From positions 120,557-157,215 of the forward strand of contig JAAVEO010000017.1 in assembly GCA_014801225.1 (NCBI GenBank): a stretch of DNA of 36,659 bases. The letters run 5' to 3'. The notes under the pieces are model-generated. The model was not told the DNA's origin. It ran no database searches and saw only the letters and a list, made by a program, of their open reading frames with translations. The DNA is from Bacteroides sp. GTDB lineage: Bacteria > Bacteroidota > Bacteroidia > Bacteroidales > Muribaculaceae. Positions within the stretch are counted from its first letter, which is position 1, and the number at the start of each line of letters is the position of its first letter. The position numbers and the translations under genes are program-made. Positions 7,699-15,336 of the stretch are shown here, one piece after another.

Positions 7699-8282
7699 CT
7701 CTTCTTGAGTCCTTTTTCAGATATTTTCCATACGGCGAACCCTCCCAGCGCCCCCAATACAATATAGAGGATAGGGGAGGAGACGGTACCCATATCCAAA
7801 GATATCATCAGGGCTGTCACTACGGGAATCCAAACAGTCTTCCATTGCAATTTGGCAGCCTTCGCGGATGTAATCACAGGAGCGATGATAAGAGCCACCA
7901 CTGCCGGACGAATACCCATGAAAATCGCTGAGATTGTATGATTGTTCTTTATCATGTCAGGAGTGAGGAAAATTGCGATGAGGAGGATAAGGAGAAAAGA
8001 GGGGAGGATTGTGCCCAAGGCGGCCAAGGCGCTCCCCTTGAGCCCGTGCAGTTTATCCCCTACGGCAGTCGCGATATTCACCGCCAGGATACCCGGCAGC
8101 GACTGGGCCACCGCCAACAGATCGAGAAAGTCATCTCGTTCTATCCAATGATTCTTGTCCACGATCTCCCTTTCTATAATGGAAATCATAGCCCATCCTC
8201 CGCCGAATGTGAAGGCGCCGATCTTGAAAAATGAAGTGAATAGCTTTAGATAAAGATTCCTGTTATCTTTTTTTTCGGTCAT
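7695..8282 (-). CDS. chrA: Chromate transporter, short-chain ChrA subunit (first)
   Basis: A 195-residue partner of the gene at 7093-7698 and first of the pair. It carries the family motif FFKIGAFTFGGGWAMIS near residues 14-30 and AVAQSLPGILAVNIATAVG around 70-88, followed by about four hydrophobic segments. The charged start MTEKKDNRN is cytoplasmic. The two halves probably form a heterodimer with opposite topology, as known for split ChrA proteins. It is the first gene of the minus-strand group chrA-chrA-folC-pRiA4b. No clear promoter box was found in 8283-8323. Confidence 0.88.
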   Translation of the reverse strand: MTEKKDNRNLYLKLFTSFFKIGAFTFGGGWAMISIIEREIVDKNHWIERDDFLDLLAVAQSLPGILAVNIATAVGDKLHGLKGSALAALGTILPSFLLILLIAIFLTPDMIKNNHTISAIFMGIRPAVVALIIAPVITSAKAAKLQWKTVWIPVVTALMISLDMGTVSSPILYIVLGALGGFAVWKISEKGLKKR

Positions 8283-8308
8283 AGTCTGCTATTGAAAAAA
8301 GACTGTTT

Positions 8309-8353
8309 TTTGAAAAATTGGTAGGGGACGGGGTGCGTGAGCCGCCCGTCCCC
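8309..8353 (-). terminator. Rho-independent terminator after cydB
   Basis: GGGGACGGG (8324-8332) pairs perfectly with CCCGTCCCC (8345-8353) around a 12-nt loop. Read on the minus strand, the stem is followed by TACCAATTTTT, a T-rich tail. It lies 74 nt past the cydB stop and separates the cyd operon from the chromate-transporter genes. Confidence 0.75.
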
Positions 8354-8426
8354 TTTAAGTTATATTGACCGGATAGGGCCAAATCTTACCTCTCGGGAAG
8401 ATTTTTATAGTCCGTCCAAAATGAAA

Positions 8427-9584
8427 TCAATATTTATGTCCATCCTCCTTGAGTTCATCGGGAGTAAGCTTGCGACGGTCCATCGAAGCCCACGCATACC
8501 ATATATATCCCAATACGAAGGGAATGATAATGGATACGTAGCTCATGGCGGTCAGAGTGAACTCGGAGCTGCTGCTGTTACGCAGAGTGAGCGAACTCAT
8601 CGGATCAAGGAGCGAAGGATAGTAGGCTCCCCCGCCGTATCCGGCTACCCAGAAGAGGCTGCACACCACGAGGAACACACCGAAACCTCCCCACCATATT
8701 CCCTTGGTATAATGATTCGCAACGATGCTGCGGATAAGAGCATAAAGCACCATCACCACACCGAGAAGCAGGGCTACGAGAGCCCACCAAAGGTGAAGAT
8801 AATTGAAGAAGTAGAAATATTCGGTGGTCTCGACTGATGCGGTATATCCATATTCTCCGGTAGTCACGGTCAGACCCGGTGCGAGAAGCACCATGGTGAG
8901 AAACCAAAGGAAGAAGATAAGGAAAATCACTCCGTTTACCAACACACCGTTCTTAAGCGTACGGAAGAAGCTTACATCCTCTTTGATATTGTTCATCATG
9001 TAGAGGCAGGCGAGTGTACGGGCGAGGAAAAGCACAGCCACGCCGAGCACGAGATTCTTCCAGTTGAAGATTGCCTCGAATCCATGAGTGGGAGCCCATG
9101 TGGAGATGACGGGCGCCTGCGCGTCAAGAAGATTGCCGCGTGCCACGGTGAATTCAGCTCCGAAGAAGAACATCGAAACGGCTACACCGAGTAAAACACA
9201 ACCTACCACACCGTTGATGAAGAGGAGCAGATCATAGAAGCGTGTGCCGTAGAGGTTACCTTTCTTTCTGCGGTATTCATAGCTTACGGCTTGCACCACG
9301 AAGCTGAAGAGAATGAGTATCCAGAGCCAATAAGCTCCGCCGAAGCTCGTGGAATAGAACAGAGGGAAGGATGCGAAGAAAGCTCCGCCGAACACTACGA
9401 GAGTAGTGAATGTGAGTTCCCATTTGCGTCCCATACTGTTGGCTATAAGGTTGCGGCGATCTGCCGAGCCGGTGAAGAGAAGCATAGACTGGCCGCCCTG
9501 TACGAAAAGCAGGAACACGAGAATGCCGCCGAGCACAGATATCAGGAGCCACCAATAATTCTGAAGATATTCTAATGTCATCAT
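8427..9584 (-). CDS. cydB: Cytochrome bd ubiquinol oxidase subunit II
   Basis: A 385-residue inner-membrane protein with about nine hydrophobic segments. It is the partner of CydA in the bd-type quinol oxidase, which reduces oxygen to water with high affinity and lets strict anaerobes use or remove traces of oxygen. The N-terminus (MMTLEYLQNYWWLLISVLGG followed by FVQGG) is typical of Bacteroidales CydB. The frame can be extended three codons to a TTG at 9591-9593, overlapping cydA, but two ATGs at 9584 and 9581 fit the family better, so I use 9584, 5 nt after the cydA stop. It is the last gene of the operon, followed by a strong hairpin terminator. Confidence 0.93.
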   Translation of the reverse strand: MMTLEYLQNYWWLLISVLGGILVFLLFVQGGQSMLLFTGSADRRNLIANSMGRKWELTFTTLVVFGGAFFASFPLFYSTSFGGAYWLWILILFSFVVQAVSYEYRRKKGNLYGTRFYDLLLFINGVVGCVLLGVAVSMFFFGAEFTVARGNLLDAQAPVISTWAPTHGFEAIFNWKNLVLGVAVLFLARTLACLYMMNNIKEDVSFFRTLKNGVLVNGVIFLIFFLWFLTMVLLAPGLTVTTGEYGYTASVETTEYFYFFNYLHLWWALVALLLGVVMVLYALIRSIVANHYTKGIWWGGFGVFLVVCSLFWVAGYGGGAYYPSLLDPMSSLTLRNSSSSEFTLTAMSYVSIIIPFVLGYIWYAWASMDRRKLTPDELKEDGHKY

Positions 9585-9589
9585 GGCTT

Positions 9590-11158
9590 TCAAAGATTAG
9601 CGGTTTCTAAATTAGTGGACGATCTCTTGCTGATCTGACGCATCATGATGCTCACCTCAGCTATTAGAAGCAAAGTGAAGATAGCGGCGAAGAGCCAGAA
9701 AGTAGTGATTACGGATGAGGAGGGTATGGAGGATATGGCAGCGCGGGTGGGAAGCAGATCCTGCACAGTCCAGGGCTGGCGGCCCACCTCGGCTACAACC
9801 CATCCCGCCTCGGAACATACCCACATGAAGGGGACGGAGACGATTGCCAGAAGCTGGAGCCAGCGGGTGCGCTCGATAGGAAGCTTATCCCAATATACGG
9901 CCAGCAGCACAAGGATATAGAAGGCAAGGAAATAAGAACCGAGAATCACCATTATACGGAAGCTGTAGAAAGTCATTGCCACAGGGGGAATAGCCTCATC
10001 CACACTCTCGAAATATCCGTAGCCGAAATAGGGATAATCAGCTTTTAGACGAGCACGGGCGTCATTTTCAAGTGCTTTGTCGCCGGCGGCACGCGCCTTG
10101 TCGAAATCACGCAAAGCCTCGTGAGCCGCTTTTCCTCTTGCGATACGCTCGGCATAACTTACTGTGTTGATAGTGTCGCCGGCCTCGTTGATATCGAAAC
10201 CCTCGATAATATCGCTGATGCCGGGTACAAATGCGTTGGGATCATGTTTTGCGAGAATCGAAAGGCCGTAAGGCACACTTACTTCGAAGAGGTATTCATC
10301 CTCGGTGTTATCCCAAGTCTTGTCGGGATTCACCAGACCCATCGCCACGATCGACTGGGATTTGCTACCCTTGTACAGACCCTCCATCGCGGCCAGTTTC
10401 ATAGGCTGTGTGCGAGTCACCTCCACTGCCGAACCGTCGCCGGTCCACATTGTCAGCAACAGTCCGGCAAGACCTACCCATGCCCCTACCTTGATGGAAC
10501 GGATTGCAAACTCCGTATTGCGCTTCTTCCAGAGCATCCAGCAGCTTACGCCTATCACGAATACTCCCGAAAGAGCCCAGCCGCTCAGAGTGGCGTGGAG
10601 GAATTTATTCACGGCCATCCCTGAGAAGAGTGCCCAGAAATTATCCATCACATTGCGCATCTGCGCAGGGTCGAACTCCATACCTACGGGATACTGCATC
10701 CAGGCGTTGGCCACGAGAATCCAAAGTGCGGAGATGCTTGCGCCGATTGCAGTGAGCCATGTGGAGGCAAGGTGGAAGCGCGGACTCACTTTGTTCCATC
10801 CGAAGAACATTACGGCTACGAAGGTGGATTCCATAAAGAACGCCAACAGACCCTCGATAGCCAGTGGCGCTCCGAAGATATCGCCCACAAACCAGGAATA
10901 GTTGCTCCAGTTGGTGCCGAATTCGAATTCAAGGATAATGCCGGTAGCCACTCCGATAGCAAAGTTGATGCCGAAGAGTGTCATCCAGAACTTTGTAGCC
11001 GCGAGCCACTTCTCCGATTTTGTCTTAAGATAGATGCTTTCCATTATGGCAACTATCACTGACAATCCCAGAGTAAGAGGTACGAACAGCCAGTGGTAAA
11101 TGGCTGTCAGGGCGAACTGTGCCCTCGACCAATCTACTACGGTCATTAAATCATCCAT
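9590..11158 (-). CDS. cydA: Cytochrome bd ubiquinol oxidase subunit I
   Basis: The 522-residue catalytic subunit, which binds heme b558, b595 and d and oxidises quinol. The start MDDLMTVVDWSRAQFALTAI leads straight into YHWLFVPLTLG, with H22 the expected heme ligand. Later FLHATLSGWALSG carries a second conserved His, PVAMTFYSFRIM carries the heme b558 Met region, and GWVVAEVGRQPW is the conserved C-terminal signature. The central hydrophilic stretch (about 285-370, rich in Ala, Asp and Arg) corresponds to the Q-loop. It is followed closely by cydB and preceded by the DUF4492 gene. Length and motifs are complete. Confidence 0.96.
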   Translation of the reverse strand: MDDLMTVVDWSRAQFALTAIYHWLFVPLTLGLSVIVAIMESIYLKTKSEKWLAATKFWMTLFGINFAIGVATGIILEFEFGTNWSNYSWFVGDIFGAPLAIEGLLAFFMESTFVAVMFFGWNKVSPRFHLASTWLTAIGASISALWILVANAWMQYPVGMEFDPAQMRNVMDNFWALFSGMAVNKFLHATLSGWALSGVFVIGVSCWMLWKKRNTEFAIRSIKVGAWVGLAGLLLTMWTGDGSAVEVTRTQPMKLAAMEGLYKGSKSQSIVAMGLVNPDKTWDNTEDEYLFEVSVPYGLSILAKHDPNAFVPGISDIIEGFDINEAGDTINTVSYAERIARGKAAHEALRDFDKARAAGDKALENDARARLKADYPYFGYGYFESVDEAIPPVAMTFYSFRIMVILGSYFLAFYILVLLAVYWDKLPIERTRWLQLLAIVSVPFMWVCSEAGWVVAEVGRQPWTVQDLLPTRAAISSIPSSSVITTFWLFAAIFTLLLIAEVSIMMRQISKRSSTNLETANL

Positions 11159-11196
11159 AAAAAGTCAGTTTAGTTTATATAATTAGTGTTTTTCGT

Positions 11197-11496
11197 TTAT
11201 TCAGCGTTTCTCTCTCCGCTAAGGGTGGTGTTCCCTCCGTCAATACCGCCGTCTGTCGAGCGTCCCGGGTCGGTAAGTTCATGACGCACATGCTCGGCCC
11301 GCTCTTCATCGGTGGCATAGTCGCGTTGCAGGATATTGGGGAAAAACAACATCTTCATCACTACGAAAAAGATCACCAGTTTAAGCAGTATGATAGCCCA
11401 GAGCGTCCTCCCTACGGTCATAGAACGGAATCCCTCGTAATAGAACCTCCATATCCTTACGAAGATATTTTGTTTTTTACTATCCGATGTGTCCAT
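11197..11496 (-). CDS. DUF4492 family small membrane protein, cyd operon
   Basis: A 99-residue protein with one transmembrane segment (about residues 33-52, TLWAIILLKLVIFFVVMKML) after an aromatic/basic stretch WRFYYEGFRSMTVGRT, the DUF4492 signature. The tail is hydrophilic with an acidic part and a Gly/Asp-rich end. A longer frame begins at 11568, but with TTG; the ATG at 11494-11496 gives the family-like start. It lies 38 nt upstream of cydA in the same orientation and behind a good promoter. By position and single-helix topology it may be an accessory or assembly subunit of cytochrome bd, comparable to CydX; that is inference. Confidence 0.85.
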   Translation of the reverse strand: MDTSDSKKQNIFVRIWRFYYEGFRSMTVGRTLWAIILLKLVIFFVVMKMLFFPNILQRDYATDEERAEHVRHELTDPGRSTDGGIDGGNTTLSGERNAE

Positions 11497-11599
11497 ATTC
11501 ACCGTTTGAATAGTCTGAAATTCTGAAAATATTTCCCGGAGAAGGCTGTTCCAAATCTCTTGATTCAATTTCAGAAACAGTATAGGCTTGCTCCTTATG

Positions 11600-11631
11600 C
11601 AAAATTAGAAAAAATTTCCATGTATCCGCAA
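11600..11631 (-). promoter_or_regulatory. Bacteroidota-type promoter of the DUF4492-cydAB operon
   Basis: Read on the minus strand, TTG (11631-11629) is followed by 21 nt and TAATTTTG (11607-11600), which matches the TAnnTTTG -7 consensus. The transcript would begin near 11592, leaving a leader of about 95 nt before the ATG at 11496. Confidence 0.7.
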
Positions 11632-11702
11632 TGTTTTTCCACTCTTTTTTCAATGAACTCCCCTTTTTTTTATAGATGTATCCCTATATGCCATTTTTTT
11701 AT

Positions 11703-11710
11703 TATCTTTG
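11703..11710 (+). promoter_or_regulatory. -7 box upstream of the SDR gene
   Basis: TATCTTTG matches TAnnTTTG exactly. No TTG is found at the -33 position, where the DNA is T-rich. It diverges from the cyd promoter about 70 nt away. The predicted leader to the ATG at 11807 is about 90 nt. Confidence 0.55.
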
Positions 11711-11806
11711 CAACACTTATTCCATCCCTCTTCACCCCTTTCCCTCCTCATTAGGCGACTCTCTCCCCGATAATAAGTTATTCCACTGCAATATCTGCTA
11801 AATATC

Positions 11807-12562
11807 ATGAAGAAAATAGTTTTGGTATCCGGAGCGACAAGCGGAATCGGCCGCGCGTGTGCTCTCAAGTTTGGTAAGGCCGGTTATCGTGTCATAGCCA
11901 ACGGTCGTAATGCCGAGCGTCTTTCAGCTCTTTCCGGCCAGCTTGACGCGGAAGGGATAGAGCATATTGTAATGCTTGCCGATGTCCGCGATCGAGAAGC
12001 TCTCCATAAAGCTATCCTTGATCTCCCCGAGGAGTGGAAGAATATAGATGTACTCATAAATAATGCCGGTCTGGCTCTTGGTCTCGAACCGGAATACGAA
12101 GGCGATTTCGCCGATTGGGACACTATGATCGATACCAATATCAAGGGTCTCCTCTCCATGACCCGCTTCATCGTCCCCGGAATGGTGGAACGTGGTGAAG
12201 GTATGGTTATCAATATCGGCTCGGTAGCCGGAGATGCCGCTTATGCCGGAGGAAATGTATATTGCGCTACCAAAGCCGCTGTCAAGACTATCACCGATGG
12301 TCTGCGTATCGATCTTGCCGCCACTCCGGTGAGAGTCACCAATATCAAGCCGGGTCTGGTGGAGACCAACTTCAGCAATGTCCGTTTCCATGGCGATACC
12401 GAGCGCGCCGACAATGTCTACAAGGGAATCGATCCCCTCACCGGCGATGATATCGCCGATGTGGCTCTTTATGCCGCCCAGGCCCCGGCTCATGTCCAGA
12501 TTGCCGAGGTGCTCGTGCTTGCCACAAATCAAGGCAACGGATCGGTAATCGTAAGAAAATAA
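11807..12562 (+). CDS. SDR family NAD(P)-dependent oxidoreductase, YdfG-like
   Basis: A 251-residue classical short-chain dehydrogenase. The cofactor loop SGATSGIG is at residues 8-15, NNAG at 85-88, and the active-site tetrad N111, S139, Y152 and K156 is complete. The sequence resembles the YdfG group, NADP-dependent 3-hydroxy acid (serine/allothreonine) dehydrogenases, with the typical ending VQIAEVLVLATNQ. R34 after strand 2 (ANGRN) fits an NADP preference. The substrate cannot be told from sequence. It has its own promoter region and is followed by an 11-bp inverted repeat, so it is probably a single-gene unit. Confidence 0.9.
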   Translation: MKKIVLVSGATSGIGRACALKFGKAGYRVIANGRNAERLSALSGQLDAEGIEHIVMLADVRDREALHKAILDLPEEWKNIDVLINNAGLALGLEPEYEGDFADWDTMIDTNIKGLLSMTRFIVPGMVERGEGMVINIGSVAGDAAYAGGNVYCATKAAVKTITDGLRIDLAATPVRVTNIKPGLVETNFSNVRFHGDTERADNVYKGIDPLTGDDIADVALYAAQAPAHVQIAEVLVLATNQGNGSVIVRK

Positions 12563-12587
12563 TTTTTAAACAGGATATATCAACCGA

Positions 12588-12629
12588 TGAAGTGGTCCCG
12601 GATGTTTATATTTCGTTAGGACCACTTCA
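12588..12629. repeat. Inverted repeat between SDR and DUF4494 genes
   Basis: TGAAGTGGTCC (12588-12598) pairs perfectly with GGACCACTTCA (12619-12629) around a 20-nt A/T-rich loop. It may end the SDR transcript, although no clean T-run follows. The loop holds TATATTTC (12607-12614), one base off the TAnnTTTG box, so an operator around a promoter is an alternative. Confidence 0.5.
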
Positions 12630-12644
12630 GCTTATCAATTTCTT

Positions 12645-13076
12645 ATGTCTCTTTGGTTTGAATGTAAAGTAAGATACGATAAGATGCAGGAGAATGGTAT
12701 GGTGAAGAAAGTCAACGAGCCTTATCTCGTTGACGCTCTTACTTTCACTGAGGCCGAAACCCGCATCAACGAGGAGATGAAACCCTATATATCGGGTGAA
12801 TTTTCCATTTCGGCTGTCAAGAAGACGAAGATTTCCGAGATATTCTTCGATGATTCGGCCGACCGTTACTATATGGTGAAGGTGAATTTCATCACTCTCG
12901 ATGAGAAAACCGGCACCGAGAAGAAGACCACTACCCAGATTCTCTGTCAGGCATCTGATTTCGATGGCGCGCTCGCTCGTCTGCGCAAAGGAATGGAAGG
13001 CACTATGGCCGACTATGAGGTGGCTTCTATCGCCGAGACTATGCTTATGGATGTCTTCCCTTTTGAGAAAGCTTGA
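12645..13076 (+). CDS. DUF4494 family protein
   Basis: A 143-residue soluble protein that matches the Bacteroidota-specific DUF4494 family: WFECKVRYDKMQENG at the start, LVDALTFTEAETRINEEM, FDDSADRYYMVKVNF and the ending DYEVASIAETMLMDVFP. No catalytic motif, signal peptide or membrane segment is visible and the function is unknown. The gene ends in TTGA at 13073-13076, just before the start of yggS, so the two are probably co-transcribed and translationally linked, an arrangement I believe is common in Bacteroidales. Confidence 0.85.
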   Translation: MSLWFECKVRYDKMQENGMVKKVNEPYLVDALTFTEAETRINEEMKPYISGEFSISAVKKTKISEIFFDDSADRYYMVKVNFITLDEKTGTEKKTTTQILCQASDFDGALARLRKGMEGTMADYEVASIAETMLMDVFPFEKA

Positions 13077-13081
13077 TTGAT

Positions 13082-13753
13082 ATGATTGCTGAAGAGATAA
13101 TACGTATTCACGAGGCGCTCCCTGAGGGCGTGCGTCTGTGTGCTGTCTCTAAATTTCACCCGGCGGAGGCTGTGCGCGAAGCGTATGACGCCGGCCAGCG
13201 CATATTCGGCGAAAGCCGTGTGCAGGAACTCGAGCAGAAAGTAAAGGTGCTTCCATCCGATATCGTCTGGCATTTTATCGGGCATCTTCAGACCAACAAA
13301 GTGCGTAAGCTGATTTCGCTTCATCCGGCCATGATTGAAAGTGTGGATTCTCTTCGCCTTCTCGAAGCTATCGATGAAGCCTCGCGTAAGGAAGGAGTGG
13401 TCACAAAAGTGCTTTTGCAGGTGCATGTGGCCAAGGAGGAGACTAAATTCGGTTTTCTTCCCGAGGAAATATTGGAGTATTTCGACAATAAAGGATTCGA
13501 GACGCTTACCTCTACTCATATTTGCGGCATAATGGGTATGGCCTCCAATACCGATGACCGGGAGAGAGTGGCGACCGACTTCCGCTCCATAGCCGATATA
13601 TATAATAAGGTAGGGGAGAAAGCTTCCGCTATCGGTCTTCGCGGATTCGACACTCTCTCGATGGGTATGAGCGGCGATTGGCCATTGGCTGTGGAGGAAG
13701 GTTCAAATCTCGTAAGAATAGGTTCGGCGATTTTTGGTTCAAGGGGCTATTGA
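13082..13753 (+). CDS. yggS: YggS family pyridoxal phosphate-dependent protein
   Basis: A 223-residue member of the YggS/PROSC (PLPBP) family, a fold-type III PLP-binding protein involved in vitamin B6 and amino acid homeostasis, without known catalysis. The PLP lysine is K24 in AVSKFHP. IFGESRVQELEQK, WHFIGHLQTNKVRK, TKFGF and the C-terminal LSMGMSGDWPLAVEEGSNLVRIGSAIFG are all family signatures. The frame can open with TTG at 13073, overlapping the previous stop, but the ATG at 13082 fits the family. Length is normal. It follows the DUF4494 gene by 5 nt. Confidence 0.93.
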   Translation: MIAEEIIRIHEALPEGVRLCAVSKFHPAEAVREAYDAGQRIFGESRVQELEQKVKVLPSDIVWHFIGHLQTNKVRKLISLHPAMIESVDSLRLLEAIDEASRKEGVVTKVLLQVHVAKEETKFGFLPEEILEYFDNKGFETLTSTHICGIMGMASNTDDRERVATDFRSIADIYNKVGEKASAIGLRGFDTLSMGMSGDWPLAVEEGSNLVRIGSAIFGSRGY

Positions 13754-13781
13754 GTGATAATCACTTCTCTACCTCTTTTCT

Positions 13782-13795
13782 CAGGAAAAATCCTG
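13782..13795 (+). other. Small hairpin between yggS and the MFS gene
   Basis: CAGGA and TCCTG pair around AAAA, without a T-run after it. The palindrome GTGATAATCAC lies just upstream at 13754-13764, directly after the yggS stop. Either may reduce read-through into the transporter gene; neither is a convincing terminator. Confidence 0.3.
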
Positions 13796-13854
13796 CTTCA
13801 CTGCACACAACATAGGTAAAAAAGATTTTTTAATTTCATTTCAATACAAAAACA

Positions 13855-15225
13855 ATGGCTTCTGTAAAGACTAATGCGAATGAAGGTTCGCAAAATGGAA
13901 AGCTCATCGCTATCATAGCGATGTTCTTCCTCTTCGCCATGATATCGTTCGTGACGAACCTTGCCGCTCCTATCGGCACAATATGGAAAACCAAGTATGA
14001 ATGGTCAGGAATGCTTGGCAATATGATGAACTTCCTGGCTTATCTATTCATGGGTATACCGGCAGGTAATCTTCTTGTCCGTATCGGTTATAAGAAGACA
14101 GCTCTCTGGGCCATGGGAGTGGGTCTCGTTGGTCTGCTTTTCCAATGGCTTTCCGGTATCGTGGGTGCGGAAACTCCTGTATTCACAGTAGGGGAGCAGA
14201 TTGTGACTCTCAACTTCTGCATCTATCTTCTCGGTGCGTTCGTCTGCGGTTTCTGCGTTTGTATGCTTAACACAGTTGTCAACCCCATGCTCAATATGCT
14301 TGGCGGAGGCGGCAACCGAGGCAACCAGATGGTGCAGGCCGGCGGTTCGCTCAACTCCCTTGCCGGTACTCTTACCCCTCTTTTCGTGGGTATGCTTGTG
14401 GGTGAGGTGTCCGACAAGACTACAATGGGTAATGTCTCTCCGCTTCTCTTCATCGCTATGGGTGTATTCGTACTCGCCTTTATCGTGATTTCCGCAGTCA
14501 AGATTCCCGAGCCGCATCTCCGCAAGGGTGGCGAGGTGAAAAAGAAAATGTCTCACTCTCCCTGGAATTTCCGCCATACAGTCCTTGGCGTTATCGGTAT
14601 CTTCTTCTATGTAGGTATCGAGGTCGGTATTCCCGGTGTGCTTATCTTCTATCTGACCGATGTCACTGGTTCTGCAGCCGTAGCAGGTGGTGTGGCGGCT
14701 ATCTATTGGCTTCTCATGCTTGTGGGCCGAATGATATCCTCCGCTATCTCCGGAAGTATATCGAGCCGTGTACAGCTTATTTTCGTATCGGCTCTTGCAA
14801 TCGCTCTCATTGTAATCGCCATTTGTCTGCCCGATAGCAATGCTATCAATATGCCTTCTTATGCAGCCGACAATGGTTTCTCAATGGTTGAAGTGCCTAC
14901 CAAGGCTCTCTTCTTCGTGCTTTGCGGTCTTTGTACATCGGTAATGTGGGGCGGTATCTTCAACCTTGCGGTTGAAGGTCTCGGCAAATATACGGCCCAG
15001 GCTTCCGGCATCTTCATGATGATGGTGGTAGGTGGTGGTGTCATGCCTCTTATCCAGAACGCTATCGCTGACAATGTGGGCTATATGGCCTCCTATTGGT
15101 TGGTAGTGGGTATGTTGGCCTACCTTCTTTTCTATGGACTTGTCGGTTGTAAGAATGTCAACACCGATATCCCCGTCAACGATGAAGATGAAGTGGAGGA
15201 GGAGAAAATCCCCGACGCTGTCTGA
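13855..15225 (+). CDS. Sugar MFS transporter, FucP/GluP-like
   Basis: A 456-residue inner-membrane permease with about 12 hydrophobic segments. The sequence fits the FucP-type glucose/galactose/fucose:proton symporters: MMNFLAYLFMGIPAGNLLVRIGYKKTALWAM in the first half (helix 2-3 region), LNMLGGGGNRGNQMVQAGGSLNSLAGTLTP around 145-175, typical of this group, and IFNLAVEGLGKYTAQASGIFMM near the end. The C-terminus is a short acidic cytoplasmic tail. The sugar cannot be told from sequence. It lies between yggS and transketolase, suggesting import of a sugar feeding the pentose phosphate pathway, but this is positional inference. Confidence 0.88.
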   Translation: MASVKTNANEGSQNGKLIAIIAMFFLFAMISFVTNLAAPIGTIWKTKYEWSGMLGNMMNFLAYLFMGIPAGNLLVRIGYKKTALWAMGVGLVGLLFQWLSGIVGAETPVFTVGEQIVTLNFCIYLLGAFVCGFCVCMLNTVVNPMLNMLGGGGNRGNQMVQAGGSLNSLAGTLTPLFVGMLVGEVSDKTTMGNVSPLLFIAMGVFVLAFIVISAVKIPEPHLRKGGEVKKKMSHSPWNFRHTVLGVIGIFFYVGIEVGIPGVLIFYLTDVTGSAAVAGGVAAIYWLLMLVGRMISSAISGSISSRVQLIFVSALAIALIVIAICLPDSNAINMPSYAADNGFSMVEVPTKALFFVLCGLCTSVMWGGIFNLAVEGLGKYTAQASGIFMMMVVGGGVMPLIQNAIADNVGYMASYWLVVGMLAYLLFYGLVGCKNVNTDIPVNDEDEVEEEKIPDAV

Positions 15226-15262
15226 TATCTGATGATCCGGAAATCCCGGATTCCCTCTATAC

Positions 15263-15295
15263 CTCTCCCGCTCCGTAAAAAACGGGGTGGGGGAG
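15263..15295 (+). terminator. Hairpin after the MFS gene
   Basis: CTCTCCCGCTCCGT (15263-15276) pairs over 14 positions with 15282-15295 when three G-U pairs are allowed, around a short A loop. The downstream T-run is weak. It lies 38 nt past the transporter stop and 42 nt before the transketolase start. Confidence 0.55.
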
Positions 15296-15336
15296 ACATA
15301 TTGTTCTAAGCGATACCTTTATAACTTATCATACTG

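Noticed and set aside
9585..9593. cydB start at TTG overlapping cydA
   Set aside because: Two ATGs follow at once and match CydB N-termini.
11497..11568. N-terminal extension of the DUF4492 protein
   Set aside because: It begins with TTG and adds 24 residues foreign to the family; the ATG at 11496 fits better.
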